NCBI GenBank assembly: GCA_018398575.1
Contig: JAGTXZ010000003.1
Coordinates: 744,001 to 808,000 of the forward strand
DNA: 64,000 bases
Reading direction: 5' to 3'
From: Ampelomyces quisqualis
Lineage: Eukaryota > Ascomycota > Dothideomycetes > Pleosporales > Phaeosphaeriaceae
Under the pieces are notes generated by a model that was not told the DNA's origin, made no database searches, and saw only the letters and a list, made by a program, of their open reading frames with translations. This document shows positions 11,079 through 20,313 of this stretch, one piece after another; position 1 is the first letter of the stretch; each line of letters opens with the position of its first letter. The translations under genes and the position numbers were made by a program.

Positions 11079-11928
11079 CGTCAGGAAAACACAACGTTAG
11101 CAACATCCGCGACATTGGCGACATTGTTAGAACAGTCGACTAGACAGTTTTCGACCGTAGTCTACGGTGCCTAGCTACCCCTATTTGTTCTAGCCGCCTA
11201 ATTAGACAAAAACGCCCAAATTGATCAACCTGATCCACTGGACCCACCTGCCCCACCCGCGCGATTACGTAATTATTCTAAAAACCTAAAATATAGAGCT
11301 TAATTCCCTCTTTAAAACGCACTATTTAGAATTTTTATAGCTGCTCTAGTTGCTAAGATGCACGGCAGTGAAGTTTGTAACTTTTTAATGTTCTTTGCCA
11401 AGGCTTGTTTTCGCTAAAGCTCTAGCACTTTAACTAGATAATATATTATATTTTTTTTAAAGAAATAGTAACTAAAGTGTAGATTTTACCCTAGCACTGT
11501 TTTATTATATTTTAAAATATTATAGTGTGGGCGTTAAGATCTACTGTGTTGAACGTACTTTGAAGTTTTTTTAAAAAAGTTTATAACTTCAACGCGCTAT
11601 ATCTCAATAACTAGAGTAGCTAAAAAAAATCTAAAGCGTGCATTTTAAAGAGGGAATTCCGCTCTATATTTTGTATTTTTAGGTTACTTACGTAATCATG
11701 AAAATACAGCAATACAGTCACGTGAGTAAAATTGGCAACATTAGCAACTCTGTTAGATCTAGCGACACTAGCGACACTGTCAGGTCGCTAGCAACTCGCT
11801 AGCAACTTGCTAGCAACTAGAAGTAAGTAGGGCGACTTTGGCGAATTGTCTAGTAGACAGTATTGCTGTTGGGCTGCCGCAGGTTGCAGCGATTAGGCCG
11901 ACCAGATTAATCTTAAATTTTCCTAACG
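11079..11928. mobile_element. 850-bp TA-flanked fold-back element nested in the hAT
   Basis: The ends are inverted CGTCAGGAAAA (left) and CGTTAGGAAAA (right, reverse complement), flanked by TA on both sides. Excision with one TA restores the transposase frame (GYFI joined to SNT-VLKEVLF). The insert is distinctly richer in GC than its host and less RIP-altered. It has no coding capacity. It contains a long internal inverted repeat and a right-hand cluster of GCTAGCAACT-type direct repeats. A TA duplication suggests a non-autonomous member of a TA-targeting superfamily such as Tc1/mariner/pogo (inference). Confidence 0.7.
11263..11698. repeat. Long imperfect inverted repeat inside the nested element
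   Basis: A left arm (about 11263-11395, beginning GATTACGTAATTATTC and including ATATAGAGCTTAATTCCCTC) pairs with a right arm (about 11570-11698, including GAGGGAATTCCGCTCTATAT and GGTTACTTACGTAATC). Arms are ~130 bp with scattered mismatches and an unpaired centre. It would form a strong cruciform or RNA hairpin. Confidence 0.65.
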
Positions 11929-12726
11929 TAATAAAGTAGCCTTTAATAGCTAAGAAGCTAAGGTAGTTAGCAGCAGTCTAGGCATCTAGTGCAATAGAGA
12001 TCTTAGTCTTTAGTCTAAGAGCTTAAAGCATTTTTAACTTAGTAATCTTATACTAGTTTTAAAATACTTGTAAAAAGATGTATTATGTAGGTACCTAGGC
12101 TTTAGGCTAAAGAAACTCTATAAAATAGTAAAAGGAGGGTTGTTCTAGCGTTTAAAATAGCCAATTATTCCCAATTATAACTCTAACTAGCTCTTCTTTA
12201 AAGGTTGTTTGTGCAAAGCCAGAGATAGTCTAACGTTATAGAGGTGTTAAGATCTCTTGTATTTGCTTATGTGCTAGTGTTAATACCTCTATATAGCTCT
12301 TAGATTTAACGCAATTAAGTAGGTACTTAGTTCTAATTAAGAGAGACAAGGCAGTTTTCTTTGCAGATAAGTGTTGTAGTATAAAACTATAGTAGAGACA
12401 GTATACTTATAGCTGGCTAGTATATAAGTAAATTGCTTCTCTAAATTGTGTCTATATAACCTTATATCTAGCCCCTAACCTAAAGTGCGTTTTTAGTTTT
12501 AATAGGTTAGATCTCTAATTAATTTAGTGCTACTAGACTTCCTATACTTGCCTAGTATTAGCTTATTCTAGTTAATTAATAGTGTATTTAAGGTACTATA
12601 GTAAAGGAATAGTCTCTTTTACACCTTCTCTAGCTAGATAAGAGGCGTACATTCTGTATAGATACAAGATTTTAGGTAGCTCTAGTTTTATATTACTAGG
12701 CGTACTAATTAGAGATAAGGCTATAG

Positions 12727-12790
12727 CTATAATAAACAGCTGTAATAAATAGCTATAATAAATAGCTGTAATAAATAGCTATAATTAATG
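12727..12790. repeat. Short tandem array of AATAAATAGCTRT units
   Basis: About four to five 13-bp units alternating ATAATAAATAGCTGTA and ATAATAAATAGCTATA. The unit is the reverse complement of the core shared by the introner-like introns, so this may be a local amplification of that core. Confidence 0.6.
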
Positions 12791-13304
12791 TAACAAGGCA
12801 AAAGAAGACAGTATAAGTAGATTTTTGTTATTTTGTTAAGTAAAGTAAAATAGAGTATAACAGCAAAGATAGTAACAGTTAAAGCTATAAGAATTAGAGT
12901 AAACCTAGTTTAAAGTTTAAAGCATATATTACATACAACAATAGTATTAGATATAAAACCTAACACTTTAATTAGAATTAGTATAAGGGATTAATATATA
13001 CATAACTGCTCTAGGCAAATCTTTTGGCAAAATAAACGCGTAATTGCCTTATGTCTCTATTATATTAGAGCTATCTAAAAACCTCTTCTAGAAAGACTCT
13101 AAATACCTACTCTAGCTTAACTTACTATTGTTATTAACCTCCTTCTTAAATTTGTTAGGTAGCTGCCTAAGGTACTAATCTAGCTTATTTTTTAAGTTAC
13201 TAACCTCTTCCTTACACTTATTACTATTCTTACTATAGTAGGTTAGTCTATCTGCGTTAACTAGCACCTCTAAAGGAACTAAGGAAGGAGTAATAGAGCG
13301 TAGT

Positions 13305-13352
13305 CTATTACAATTAGCATATAAGTGTAATAAAAAATTGTAATAAACTTAC
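13305..13352 (-). other. Introner-like intron C
   Basis: 48 bp on the minus strand: GTAAGTTTATTACAATTTTT then TATTACAC, with branch-like TGCTAAT and acceptor TAATAG. Confidence 0.5.
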
Positions 13353-13686
13353 TACTAAACCTCTACTAATACTCTTAGCAATTCTTTAGAGGAAAGACTA
13401 TTGCAAAATTTCTTTTAGGCCTTTTTATTATCCTTACTCTTAAACTTGCCTGCCTATAAGCGTAAAAGCCCTTTCTAGTAAATAGTACGCTAAATCTTCT
13501 TAAGGATACTACTAGAGGCAAAAACTTACTTAATAGTATAGGACTAAGAAGTAGAAGAGCTTGTAATCTCTTAAGCAATTGCATAAGCTTTTCTAATTAC
13601 TTTAGCGTAGTTTTGTATGTTAATTTTAAGTTTAATTGCGTTCTATTTTTTCTCTATAGTTCTAAGGGACTGCTTAAGCTATTTAG

Positions 13687-13734
13687 CTAATCTTAGTAAG
13701 TTATAATACGTAATAAAAAGCTATAATTACTTAC
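13687..13734 (-). other. Introner-like intron D
   Basis: 48 bp on the minus strand: GTAAGTAATTATAGCTTTTT then ATTACG, with branch-like TTACTAAG and acceptor GATTAG. It follows the coding stretch FCTCKSS. Confidence 0.5.
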
Positions 13735-14044
13735 TACTCTTGCAGGTACAGAATTAGAATTTAGTAAGCTTCTCTTCTTTAGCCTTAAATTGCTGCAATT
13801 TCTAATCTTTACTAAGAGCTATATATTCTAGTTTGTTCTTAAGCTGTTTCTTAAGTTTAGATTTAGCCTAACAATCTCTATTACTAGCCTTAGCTAGAGC
13901 AGCAACAATAGGGTCTCTAGGGCTATTTTTAGTAGAGCTATTCTTGGATTTTAGCTAGAAATTAGTAGGTTAACTCTTCTTAGATCTAACTAAGCTGCGC
14001 AAAGAGATAGTATAGTTAACTTTATCCTCCTTAGATGCAAATCC

Positions 14045-14089
14045 CTACTTATATTAGCCTAGACAGTAATAAATAATAGTAATTAATAC
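14045..14089 (-). other. Introner-like intron E
   Basis: 45 bp on the minus strand: GTATTAATTACTATTATTTA then TTACTG, with branch-like GGCTAAT and acceptor AAGTAG. Confidence 0.45.
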
Positions 14090-14719
14090 CTAAGTAAGTT
14101 TAGCCTATTCCTTATCCTTAAAATTTAGTAGAACTAAAATACTAATTAGGGGCAAAAAACCCTTAGGTTTGCAGCCCTCCTTGCTTAGCTCTTGCTTAAT
14201 AGTAGCTATGCTTGTAGACGTAATAATCTAGCGTAATTATAGGTAGGTAGTATAAGTGCAAGCGTAGGTGTAGTGTTACTAATTAGGTTGCTAGACGCGT
14301 TAAAATTACTTACCTACGCAAAGGTAGCCTATGCATAGCTATCTATTATTATTGTGTTATATACAGTAAAAATTTGTGTGTTAAAACGCGTTATGTAGTA
14401 AAAAATAACTTTATACTACTTTTTTGCGCAGCCTCTTACCTCTTACGCTTTTACCTAGTTTTAGGCGCTAATATCTTAATAAATATTAAGCCTAAGCACT
14501 AGCAAATTAATAGGTTTTGTAGCCTATATAAAGTACTATTAGCCTGTAAGTTATTATAGTAATTTATTACACTCTAGGCTTTAAAATTGCAATTCTAACT
14601 TTACTACTAAGAAAATAACTATATTAATTAATTTTTTAAGATTTCTAACTAAGCTACCTATACTAACCTTACTGCAACAACCTAACTAGCCTATAATAGC
14701 ACCTAAATGTAAATAGTTT

Positions 14720-15340
14720 ACTCTAGCTAAGCGCAAGAAGCTAAGTGTAAAGCTAGTAGCTATAACTACTACTAAGTTACTACGTAAAACTACTAGTAAA
14801 AAAACAGTTAGCAATACTGCGCGTAAGGCTCTTGCTAGAAAGGTTAAGAAAGTAGTAGCTTTTAGAAAAAAAGTAAGGCGTAATACTACAAGTAAGTTAT
14901 TATAGCTATTTATTACATTAAATGCTTATATCTGCGTAGTAGTAGCGTTAAGAGAGATTAGAGTCTACTAGATATCTACTAGCCTGCTTATTCTTAAGGC
15001 TCTATTTTAACGCCTATACAGAGAGATTACTAAGTAGTGTAAGTTGTATATAGGTACGCGCTTTAGGCGTAAAGCTCTTAATGCACTACAAGAGACAGTA
15101 GAGGCTTTTATTATAGAAGTTTTTAAAGGTATAGTACTATTCTTAACTTTTTAGTATTATTAACTAACTAAATATAGATATTAACTTTAACGCTATTTAT
15201 ATAAAGCGCGTTACTATCTAGGCTAAGGACGTCTATCTTATATTGCGCTATTACAATAAGTACACTTCTACTAAGTTTATAGTAACCTAGAGTATCTAGG
15301 CTGCCTAATATAGTAGTTTAGTTAGTAGTAGAATTAAGTT
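14720..15340 (+). pseudogene. Histone H3-like gene relic (RIP-degraded) carried in the hAT
   Basis: Plus-strand translation gives a Lys/Arg-rich tail (ARKALARKVKKVVAFRKK), then, after a 48-bp intron (14892-14939), the H3 core: VALREIRVY-stop-ISTSLLI, LF-stop-RLYREI, ALNAL, QETVEAFII. After a second intron (about 15129-15177) it gives DINFNAIYIKRVTI-stop-AKDVYLI. These follow the canonical H3 order (ALREIRRYQ, PFQRLVREI, GALQEAVEAYL, NLCAIHAKRVTI). The stops in the RRYQ and PFQ positions are TAG and TAA where H3 has glutamine, exactly what C-to-T RIP produces. It lies inside the hAT boundaries, so it looks like captured cargo. Tail and core are divergent enough that a variant or CENP-A-like origin is possible. 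Confidence 0.8.
14892..14939 (+). other. Introner-like intron B in the H3-like relic
   Basis: 48 bp on the plus strand: GTAAGTTATTATAGCTATTT then ATTACATTAAATGC, acceptor GCGTAG. Removing it joins RRNTT to IVALREIR in frame. Confidence 0.65.
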
Positions 15341-15489
15341 CTAAATTTAAAGCTATAGATATAATTTTTCTATATTAATGTAATAAATTGCTGTAATTAA
15401 ACTCTTTCTCTACTAAATCTACTATTAAAGTTAACTTTTTAATTAAGGTGTATATTATACCTTAAAAAATTAACAACTTAACTCTACCT

Positions 15490-15612
15490 ACGCCCTATGC
15501 AACCTAACCTAACTCTACTACTAGCGCTAATTTTTTTAGTGTAGGTTAGAGTTAGGTTATAGTAGGGTTACTCTACTTTAAACTCTACCTAACCTCTACT
15601 CTAACCTATCTA
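15490..15612. repeat. GGTTAGG-type subterminal repeats, right
   Basis: CCTAACCTAACTC and GGTTAGAGTTAGG units in both orientations just inside the right hAT end, mirroring the left cluster. Confidence 0.5.
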
Positions 15613-15620
15613 CTAGCGTA

Positions 15621-15628
15621 ACTAGAGT
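15621..15628 (+). repeat. hAT target-site duplication, right (ACTAGAGT)
   Basis: Identical to the octamer at 8888-8895 and directly follows the right terminus CTAGCGTA. Confidence 0.8.
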
Positions 15629-16436
15629 ATAAATATAGTATTAAATACCTAGCGCAGTGTAAATATATACTATAGTATTATGTAAATTTACTCTTTAATA
15701 CTATACATAGAAGATATTTACATAGCTGTAAAGTTTTTTATACTAAAGTAGTATTTTTTTACCTACTACTTTTATTTATATAAAAATTTTTTGCATTATA
15801 TGTAAGATTTTAGTGTTTACTGCTAAGACTTTTTCTTGCTTATTTTTAACTTCTCTCTATCTCTACTAATTTTCTACTTTTTCTCTCTCTCTCTGTTTTA
15901 AACCTACTAAACCCTAGATTTTGACCTGCGCACGTAGTATTATACTTCTGTTTAGGCGCACTTTAGAGAGCTAGTGTAAGGTAAGAAGAGAGACGCAAAA
16001 GAAGTAAAAAGAAGAGAAGTAAATATAGATTAAATAAAGAACAAATAACAAAGTTAAGAATAGTGTATATTTATTGTGTAAATTTACCTAGACTGTGTAA
16101 ATATAGACGACTTTGCGGTGTTTCTGGGGGGAATTCTGCGGGGTTTTTTTACACGATTCTACACGATTCTACGCGGGGTATTTAACACCGCGTTTGTACC
16201 GCAGTGAGGGCATACAAAATCAATACGTTCGGTATGTTTCTCATAGTAGCAAGATCAAAGATAGCGTTGATCAATGCTCCTTCCATCCTCACTCCTTACT
16301 GACATCGAGCATGCAACTGAGTGGGCCCTGGGACATCCAAATGCGTGTTTAACTTTTTTTCACGTTGAGCTGCCGAGGAATTCAGCTCGAATTCCAGGTG
16401 CAGGCCGTGATTATACAAGAGCTGGAACGCCATTGA

Positions 16437-16700
16437 CTACAGATTGCAGTCAAATTGTAGTTCTAGCAGGCGGAAGTTGGGAAACATATCTTTGTCATCA
16501 AAGACGCTCCAGAAAAAGCTTGTTTGGGGATAGATTTCAGGGATATTATCGTAGCCTTCAAGCTTGCAAGACCGTGAATCTTCTTCACTTACAACAAGCC
16601 AATTAGAAGGTATAGACAGGCATTTGAGGTGCTCGAACCCCATTAGATTCAGACTAATAGGTTCTTATTTCATCTCATTTGTCGAACCATCGTAAGTAAC
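16437..16700 (-). pseudogene. F-box/LRR-like fragment
   Basis: A minus-strand frame with LRR-like phrasing (SLNLMGFEHLKCLSIPSNWL, then MFPNFRLLELQFDCNL). It resembles the middle of the local F-box proteins, with no F-box and no start, bounded by a TAA upstream. Probably debris of another F-box copy on the far side of the transposon island. Confidence 0.4.
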
Positions 16701-17315
16701 TATCATTCCTAGTAGATCATGAAGTAGAGCACATGTGTACGCGCGAGGTTTTGAAGCGACGGAACGTCGAGTTCGAAGATGACGTTGAGCAGTAATCCGT
16801 TCGATAAGGCTGTAAAACTCGCTATTGTGAAACCAGGGCGTAATGTGTAGGCTAAGCTGAGGTAACAGTCAGCGGTCCCTTTTGTCGTAAGTTAAAAGCT
16901 TCCGGGGGGAGGAGTGCAAGAGCTCTTCATTGTTGAGCCGTGATGACGACAGAGTACGTACCGCATTCACTACGGTGCAAAACCAGGCGAAGGCGCCGCT
17001 TAGCTGCCTTGACTAGTTATAAGACTCTCTACCTGTCGCGCGTTTCACTGCTTCCCGATAATTCCTAACGATAACGTCTATTCCTGACTCAACAACCCCA
17101 GTCCATCCGGAGCTCAACCACAAGGGGATTCTGCGCGCGGAAAATCAGCGATTGCGCGAGGAGCAGACGCATCTATAGGGATGTGGAAACAACACCCAAT
17201 CAGAACACACCAAACGATGAGCGGCTTTGGACCGGCCACCGTCAACTCTCTGCTGTGGCCGTTGCGAGACCTACGCTTTCTGACACTCGATCGAGAGAGT
17301 TATGTTCTGGCATAG

Positions 17316-17990
17316 TTGTCCGAAGAAATCAAATCATCAACGAATAACCAATCAGCAAAGGTCTTGGAATTGCGGAACGAGCTGCTTCTACAAATCGCAC
17401 AAAGCATTGATGGGAACCAGCACAACAGTGACCTTACCAGTCTTTCCTGGCTTGCCGCAGATTCTGCAGACTTGCCCAAGAGGTGCTCTTATCAACGGCG
17501 ATCCTCTATCCCCAAAGTGTACGGGTGTACACGATGAAACTGACTCAAAATCCAATTTGCGCCTCTAGGGTTACCAAATTGGAATGTGACGATTATCACT
17601 ACTGGAGAATCGGAAAAGCAGATTTCGCACACTTAGCAAGACAGGAATGGGCAAGATCCACCCCGCGACTCATGGACACAAGCCTTCTATTGGAGATGGG
17701 AAGGAAGCACTCCATCACCTCTCTATCGGGATTCTTTCATCGCTTCCCCAACCTAACAGAACTTTGCATTACCAACAACCTTATCAAAAGCAATTGTTAC
17801 GTTGCTGCCATGTTCAAACATTAGCAGCCTGGGAAGGGAGACCAGAATTCGACAACAGTCATCAAGCAACGCAAGCCGACCATATTGTCTATCTTCTCAG
17901 ACTCAACAGGACTTCAATTCATCAGGTTCTAGCATGTCGCCATTCTATCAATCGCCGCGTCTTTACTGATATATGCACCGCTAACTAGCA
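17316..17990 (+). pseudogene. F-box/LRR-like pseudogene with frameshift
   Basis: The plus strand reads VLELRNELLLQIAQSID, then DLTSLSWLAADSADLPK, a degenerate F-box. The frame then moves near 17475 to a second frame giving VLLSTAILYPQSVRVYTM, RVTKLECDDYHYW and FFHRFPNLTELCITNNL, typical of the LRR-like part of fungal F-box proteins. At least one more shift follows near 17820. No intact version is possible from this sequence. It adds to the F-box cluster at 0.5-5 kb. Confidence 0.5.
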
Positions 17991-19148
17991 TAATCGCTGA
18001 ACCGCGCGAAGAGGCCGCCTACCACCAGGCCTGCAACAACTGCAGCTCTTTGTGGCGATGCCCTGATTCTAAAACATAAAGTATTGGCTCGAGAATTGCC
18101 GTGCTTCGGGTGAAGTAAACTAAAGTTGTTCAAACGGCCCTGTTGTCATGCTCGGAACAACTCTCTTCGATTTCGAAGAGGAATGAAAGGATTCCCACAA
18201 GAGCAACCCAAAGACCTGCCTTCTGAACGTATATAATAGAAACAGCAGACAGAACTGCGTCAAAAGCATTGATGGTTTCTGTGAAGTTCTGTTAGGGAGA
18301 GAACCGGGCCACCAAGTCGAAGTCTTCTTCTTACGGTCGCAGCCGGTAGAGACGGTGCTCGAGTTGCTGTGTAGCCAGGATTCCTCCGACTATCACAGGG
18401 TAGACCTATGGTCATGATTTATAAGCTCATATCTCATATCATGTCGGAGCTCCAAGAGTACAAAATGGGGGGGAGGAGGCTACGAGGCCTTGGTGAAAGA
18501 GCATGCCTAGAATGCGTTCTGTGCGGGAATGTGTGCTCAGAACCGACAACAGTGTACGGCAGATGGAAAATAAGGGTGCTTCTCGAGACACAGTATGGAA
18601 TGAGAGTCACGAGAAATTGGGATCAGGCCTGACAGAGTCTGATCTGCAGTGATAATATGAAGTCCTGGTCTTGGTATCAGAAAATTCGTTGATTCATCGC
18701 GGTTCTTTGGAATTACACGTGATCGTACAAACACACTCAAACCCTTGTATATATTTATAACTTATAATTTTACTTGTATTCTTCATGTTTCATGTCGTCA
18801 TAATATGATTAATTCCACGCCTCCATGACCAGTACTTCAGATCGCATTCCCTGCTCAGTCACGATGAGAATTAACGTCCGCAGCGCAAAAGATTCCTAAC
18901 TTTCACTCGTGCAACAATTTCGAGACCCATAATCTTGTTTTCCCCAAATCGTGATTCTTTTCAAGACCACCGTAATTTTGAGTGTCTTTCCCACTCTATG
19001 GTGCCGCAACACAGTGATGACTCCCAATGCAATGAGTGCAGCAAACCCTTGAATCTCCAGGCGCATTATTTCCGCAAGGATACCAACTTGGCAAGCTGGA
19101 CCAAAAATTAGCGCTCATGCTTCCGCCGTCTTTCCAATCATGTAGCCC
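17991..19148. other. Intergenic, no gene seen
   Basis: Short frames only (for example 18408-18632, 18537-18740), on opposite strands and without protein-like composition. The last ~300 bp is the 3' flank of the Bys1-like gene. Confidence 0.4.
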
Positions 19149-19622
19149 TTACCAATGTCCCGTACAAAACGACAACTCCAAATCCGTCTCCGCCTGACAG
19201 GTCTTAACCTGACTTCCCGCAGGCTGCTTACCTGTCCCCCACGCAATACTTTCACAATTCGAATTTGTCGGCGTAATCTTGATCGTGCGGCCCGCGAACC
19301 CATCGCCAAACACTGAGCTCATGTCGTACCAAACCTGTTTGGAATCGAGACTGTATGCAAAGTTGATCTGCGTGACGTTGGGCTTGAAAAGGCCGCTTTC
19401 GATGGAAGCGATCTTTAGGGAAACGCCACCGGATGCAGCGTCGACATGGAAGACTTCGCTATAGGATGTGTCCTTGACGATGGTGTATTGTTTGCTAACG
19501 CTGCCGCCTACGGACCAAAGGTAGATGGGCTCGTCGCATTGGTTAGTCACGATCGCGCGACCGACAGCGCGTGCGCCAGAAGCCAAAGCCATGGCTGCGA
19601 CAGCGAGAGTGTTGAACAGCAT
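19149..19622 (-). CDS. Bys1-family small secreted protein, 157 aa
   Basis: An intact intronless frame. Residues 1-19 form a classic signal peptide (LAVAAMALASGARA). The mature part starts with VTNQCDEPIYLWSVGG and continues with SYSEVFHVDAASGGVSLKI, the pattern of the fungal Bys1/thaumatin-like domain. There are four cysteines (29, 121, 140, 153), enough for two disulfides. The protein is expected in the cell wall or medium; the Bys1 family's biochemical role is not established. Length fits the family (about 140-170 aa). A promoter is not evident. It is a plausible effector or surface protein by size and secretion, but that is inference. Confidence 0.8.
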   Translation of the reverse strand: MLFNTLAVAAMALASGARAVGRAIVTNQCDEPIYLWSVGGSVSKQYTIVKDTSYSEVFHVDAASGGVSLKIASIESGLFKPNVTQINFAYSLDSKQVWYDMSSVFGDGFAGRTIKITPTNSNCESIAWGTGKQPAGSQVKTCQAETDLELSFCTGHW

Positions 19623-20313
19623 GGTGAGTAAATGTAGCGAGTGTATCAGCGGATCTGGTAGCGAGAGTGCAATGCTGGATGTGATGAGCTGAGCATCAAC
19701 ATTTATCTTTCTGGTTCAGATGCATAGGCAGTAACTTTATGTCCTTTCAAAGCCGCAAGGAATGACACCTGGCCACCGTATTTTCATCCCATGATCACAG
19801 CAGGTTCGTCTGGTCATGCACGTTTTGCTGTGCGACCGTATGCGAGTCCTTCTATTGATTTTCCCGCGTCGCTAGAGATAATTGGTTAATCTATTTTCAG
19901 CTCCGCGATCTGCATCGTAATACGAAAACTAATGGGTTGGTTGGTCTTGCACAGGCTCGGGCCCCAGTGGCTGTGTTTTTGATGGATCAGCTGGTGGTTG
20001 CTTACTACCGAGACGGTAAAGCAGGCACGATCTCACCACATTTAGACAAGATTTAGTTCATGTTAGCAACTTAGAACACAGCTGTATGCTGGCCTACCCA
20101 TTTCAAGTTGTTCGATATGATGAGGGTTACAAATTGAGGTTCCATTGTACCAAGACTTGATTGAACAGTCAATTCAGTGCTGCACTGCCATCTCAGTTGA
20201 TGCGGGCTCTTTTGACTTGGGACGAGTTTTGGCAGCGCGACCCATTGTTGCTCATCAAAATTGTTGCAGATGCATTCCGTACCTATCTTTGATATCAAAC
20301 GATCTGGATTCGC
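19623..20313. other. Intergenic between Bys1-like and catalase-like genes
   Basis: 690 bp with no supported gene. It lies upstream of the Bys1-like gene and downstream of the catalase-like gene, so it probably holds the former's promoter. Confidence 0.4.

Larger units (their letters stand above)
9300..12640 (-). pseudogene. hAT transposase relic (RNase H-like, with dimerisation region)
   Basis: Translating the minus strand and allowing RIP-type stops recovers hAT landmarks in order. About 12240-11930: QEILTPLQRQTISGF, then KTKISIALDAQTAANYLSFL and AIKGYFI (start of the catalytic region). About 11078-10690: KEVLFNFILLYSKHTEAA, then LLAIITDSASNNSTL and ILCLAYIINLVVQDI (second catalytic block). 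About 9640-9440: AAKDILAI, then LAGVRVKRVFNSRRNIF and RYRLAA, the C-terminal dimerisation region. Many in-frame TAA/TAG codons stand where glutamine fits. Two intron-like segments (10638-10687 and 9966-10013) interrupt the frame. The frame is also split by the element at 11079-11928; removing that insert with one TA rejoins it exactly. Certainly non-functional. Confidence 0.8.
12950..14240 (-). pseudogene. Lysine-rich coiled-coil-like gene relic inside the hAT
   Basis: The minus-strand translation, with RIP stops read through, gives basic helical stretches such as KSKLKKQLKNKLEYIALSKD, then KLQQFKAKEEKLTK, and EEVSNLKNKLD. A Cys pair FCTCKSS lies at ~13740. Three intron-like segments (14045-14089, 13687-13734, 13305-13352) divide it. 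No known family is recognised. It may be a second transposon protein or a captured gene. Dead. Confidence 0.45.
8896..15620 (-). mobile_element. hAT-family DNA transposon, RIP-degraded, 6,725 bp
   Basis: The element is bounded by inverted TACGCTAG ends (8896-8903 and 15613-15620). Similarity continues inward (AAAATAGG against TAGATAGG), and a perfect 8-bp duplication flanks it. Inside are a decayed hAT transposase (minus), a decayed lysine-rich gene (minus) and a decayed histone H3-like gene (plus), with GGTTAGG-type subterminal repeats near each end. Stops at expected glutamine positions (TAA/TAG from CAA/CAG) and TA-rich composition indicate RIP. It is larger than a minimal hAT (commonly 2.5-5 kb, from family knowledge), consistent with carrying extra genes. 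An 850-bp element is nested inside it. Confidence 0.8.
8889..16206 (+). mobile_element. MITE-like element, copy 2, split by a hAT
   Basis: The second copy of the 7385-7929 element. Its left terminus is broken: the first few bases lie at about 8889-8895, and the rest resumes at 15629 with ATAAATATAGTATTAAATAC, the RIP-shifted version of copy 1's left repeat. It ends at 16206 with TTTGTACCGCAGTG, which is the better preserved inverted repeat. Without the inserted hAT it is about 585 bp, versus 545 bp for copy 1. The right ~100 bp is much less RIP-altered than the left. Confidence 0.65.

Noticed and set aside
13375..13584. 69-codon minus-strand frame in the transposon as an intact gene
   Set aside because: It is a stop-free fragment of the decayed lysine-rich relic, bounded by RIP-type stops.
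7385..16206. LTR retrotransposon with two ~550-bp LTRs
   Set aside because: The direct repeats have ~30-bp inverted ends rather than TG...CA, the interior encodes a hAT transposase with its own ends and 8-bp duplication, and no reverse transcriptase or integrase traces were seen.
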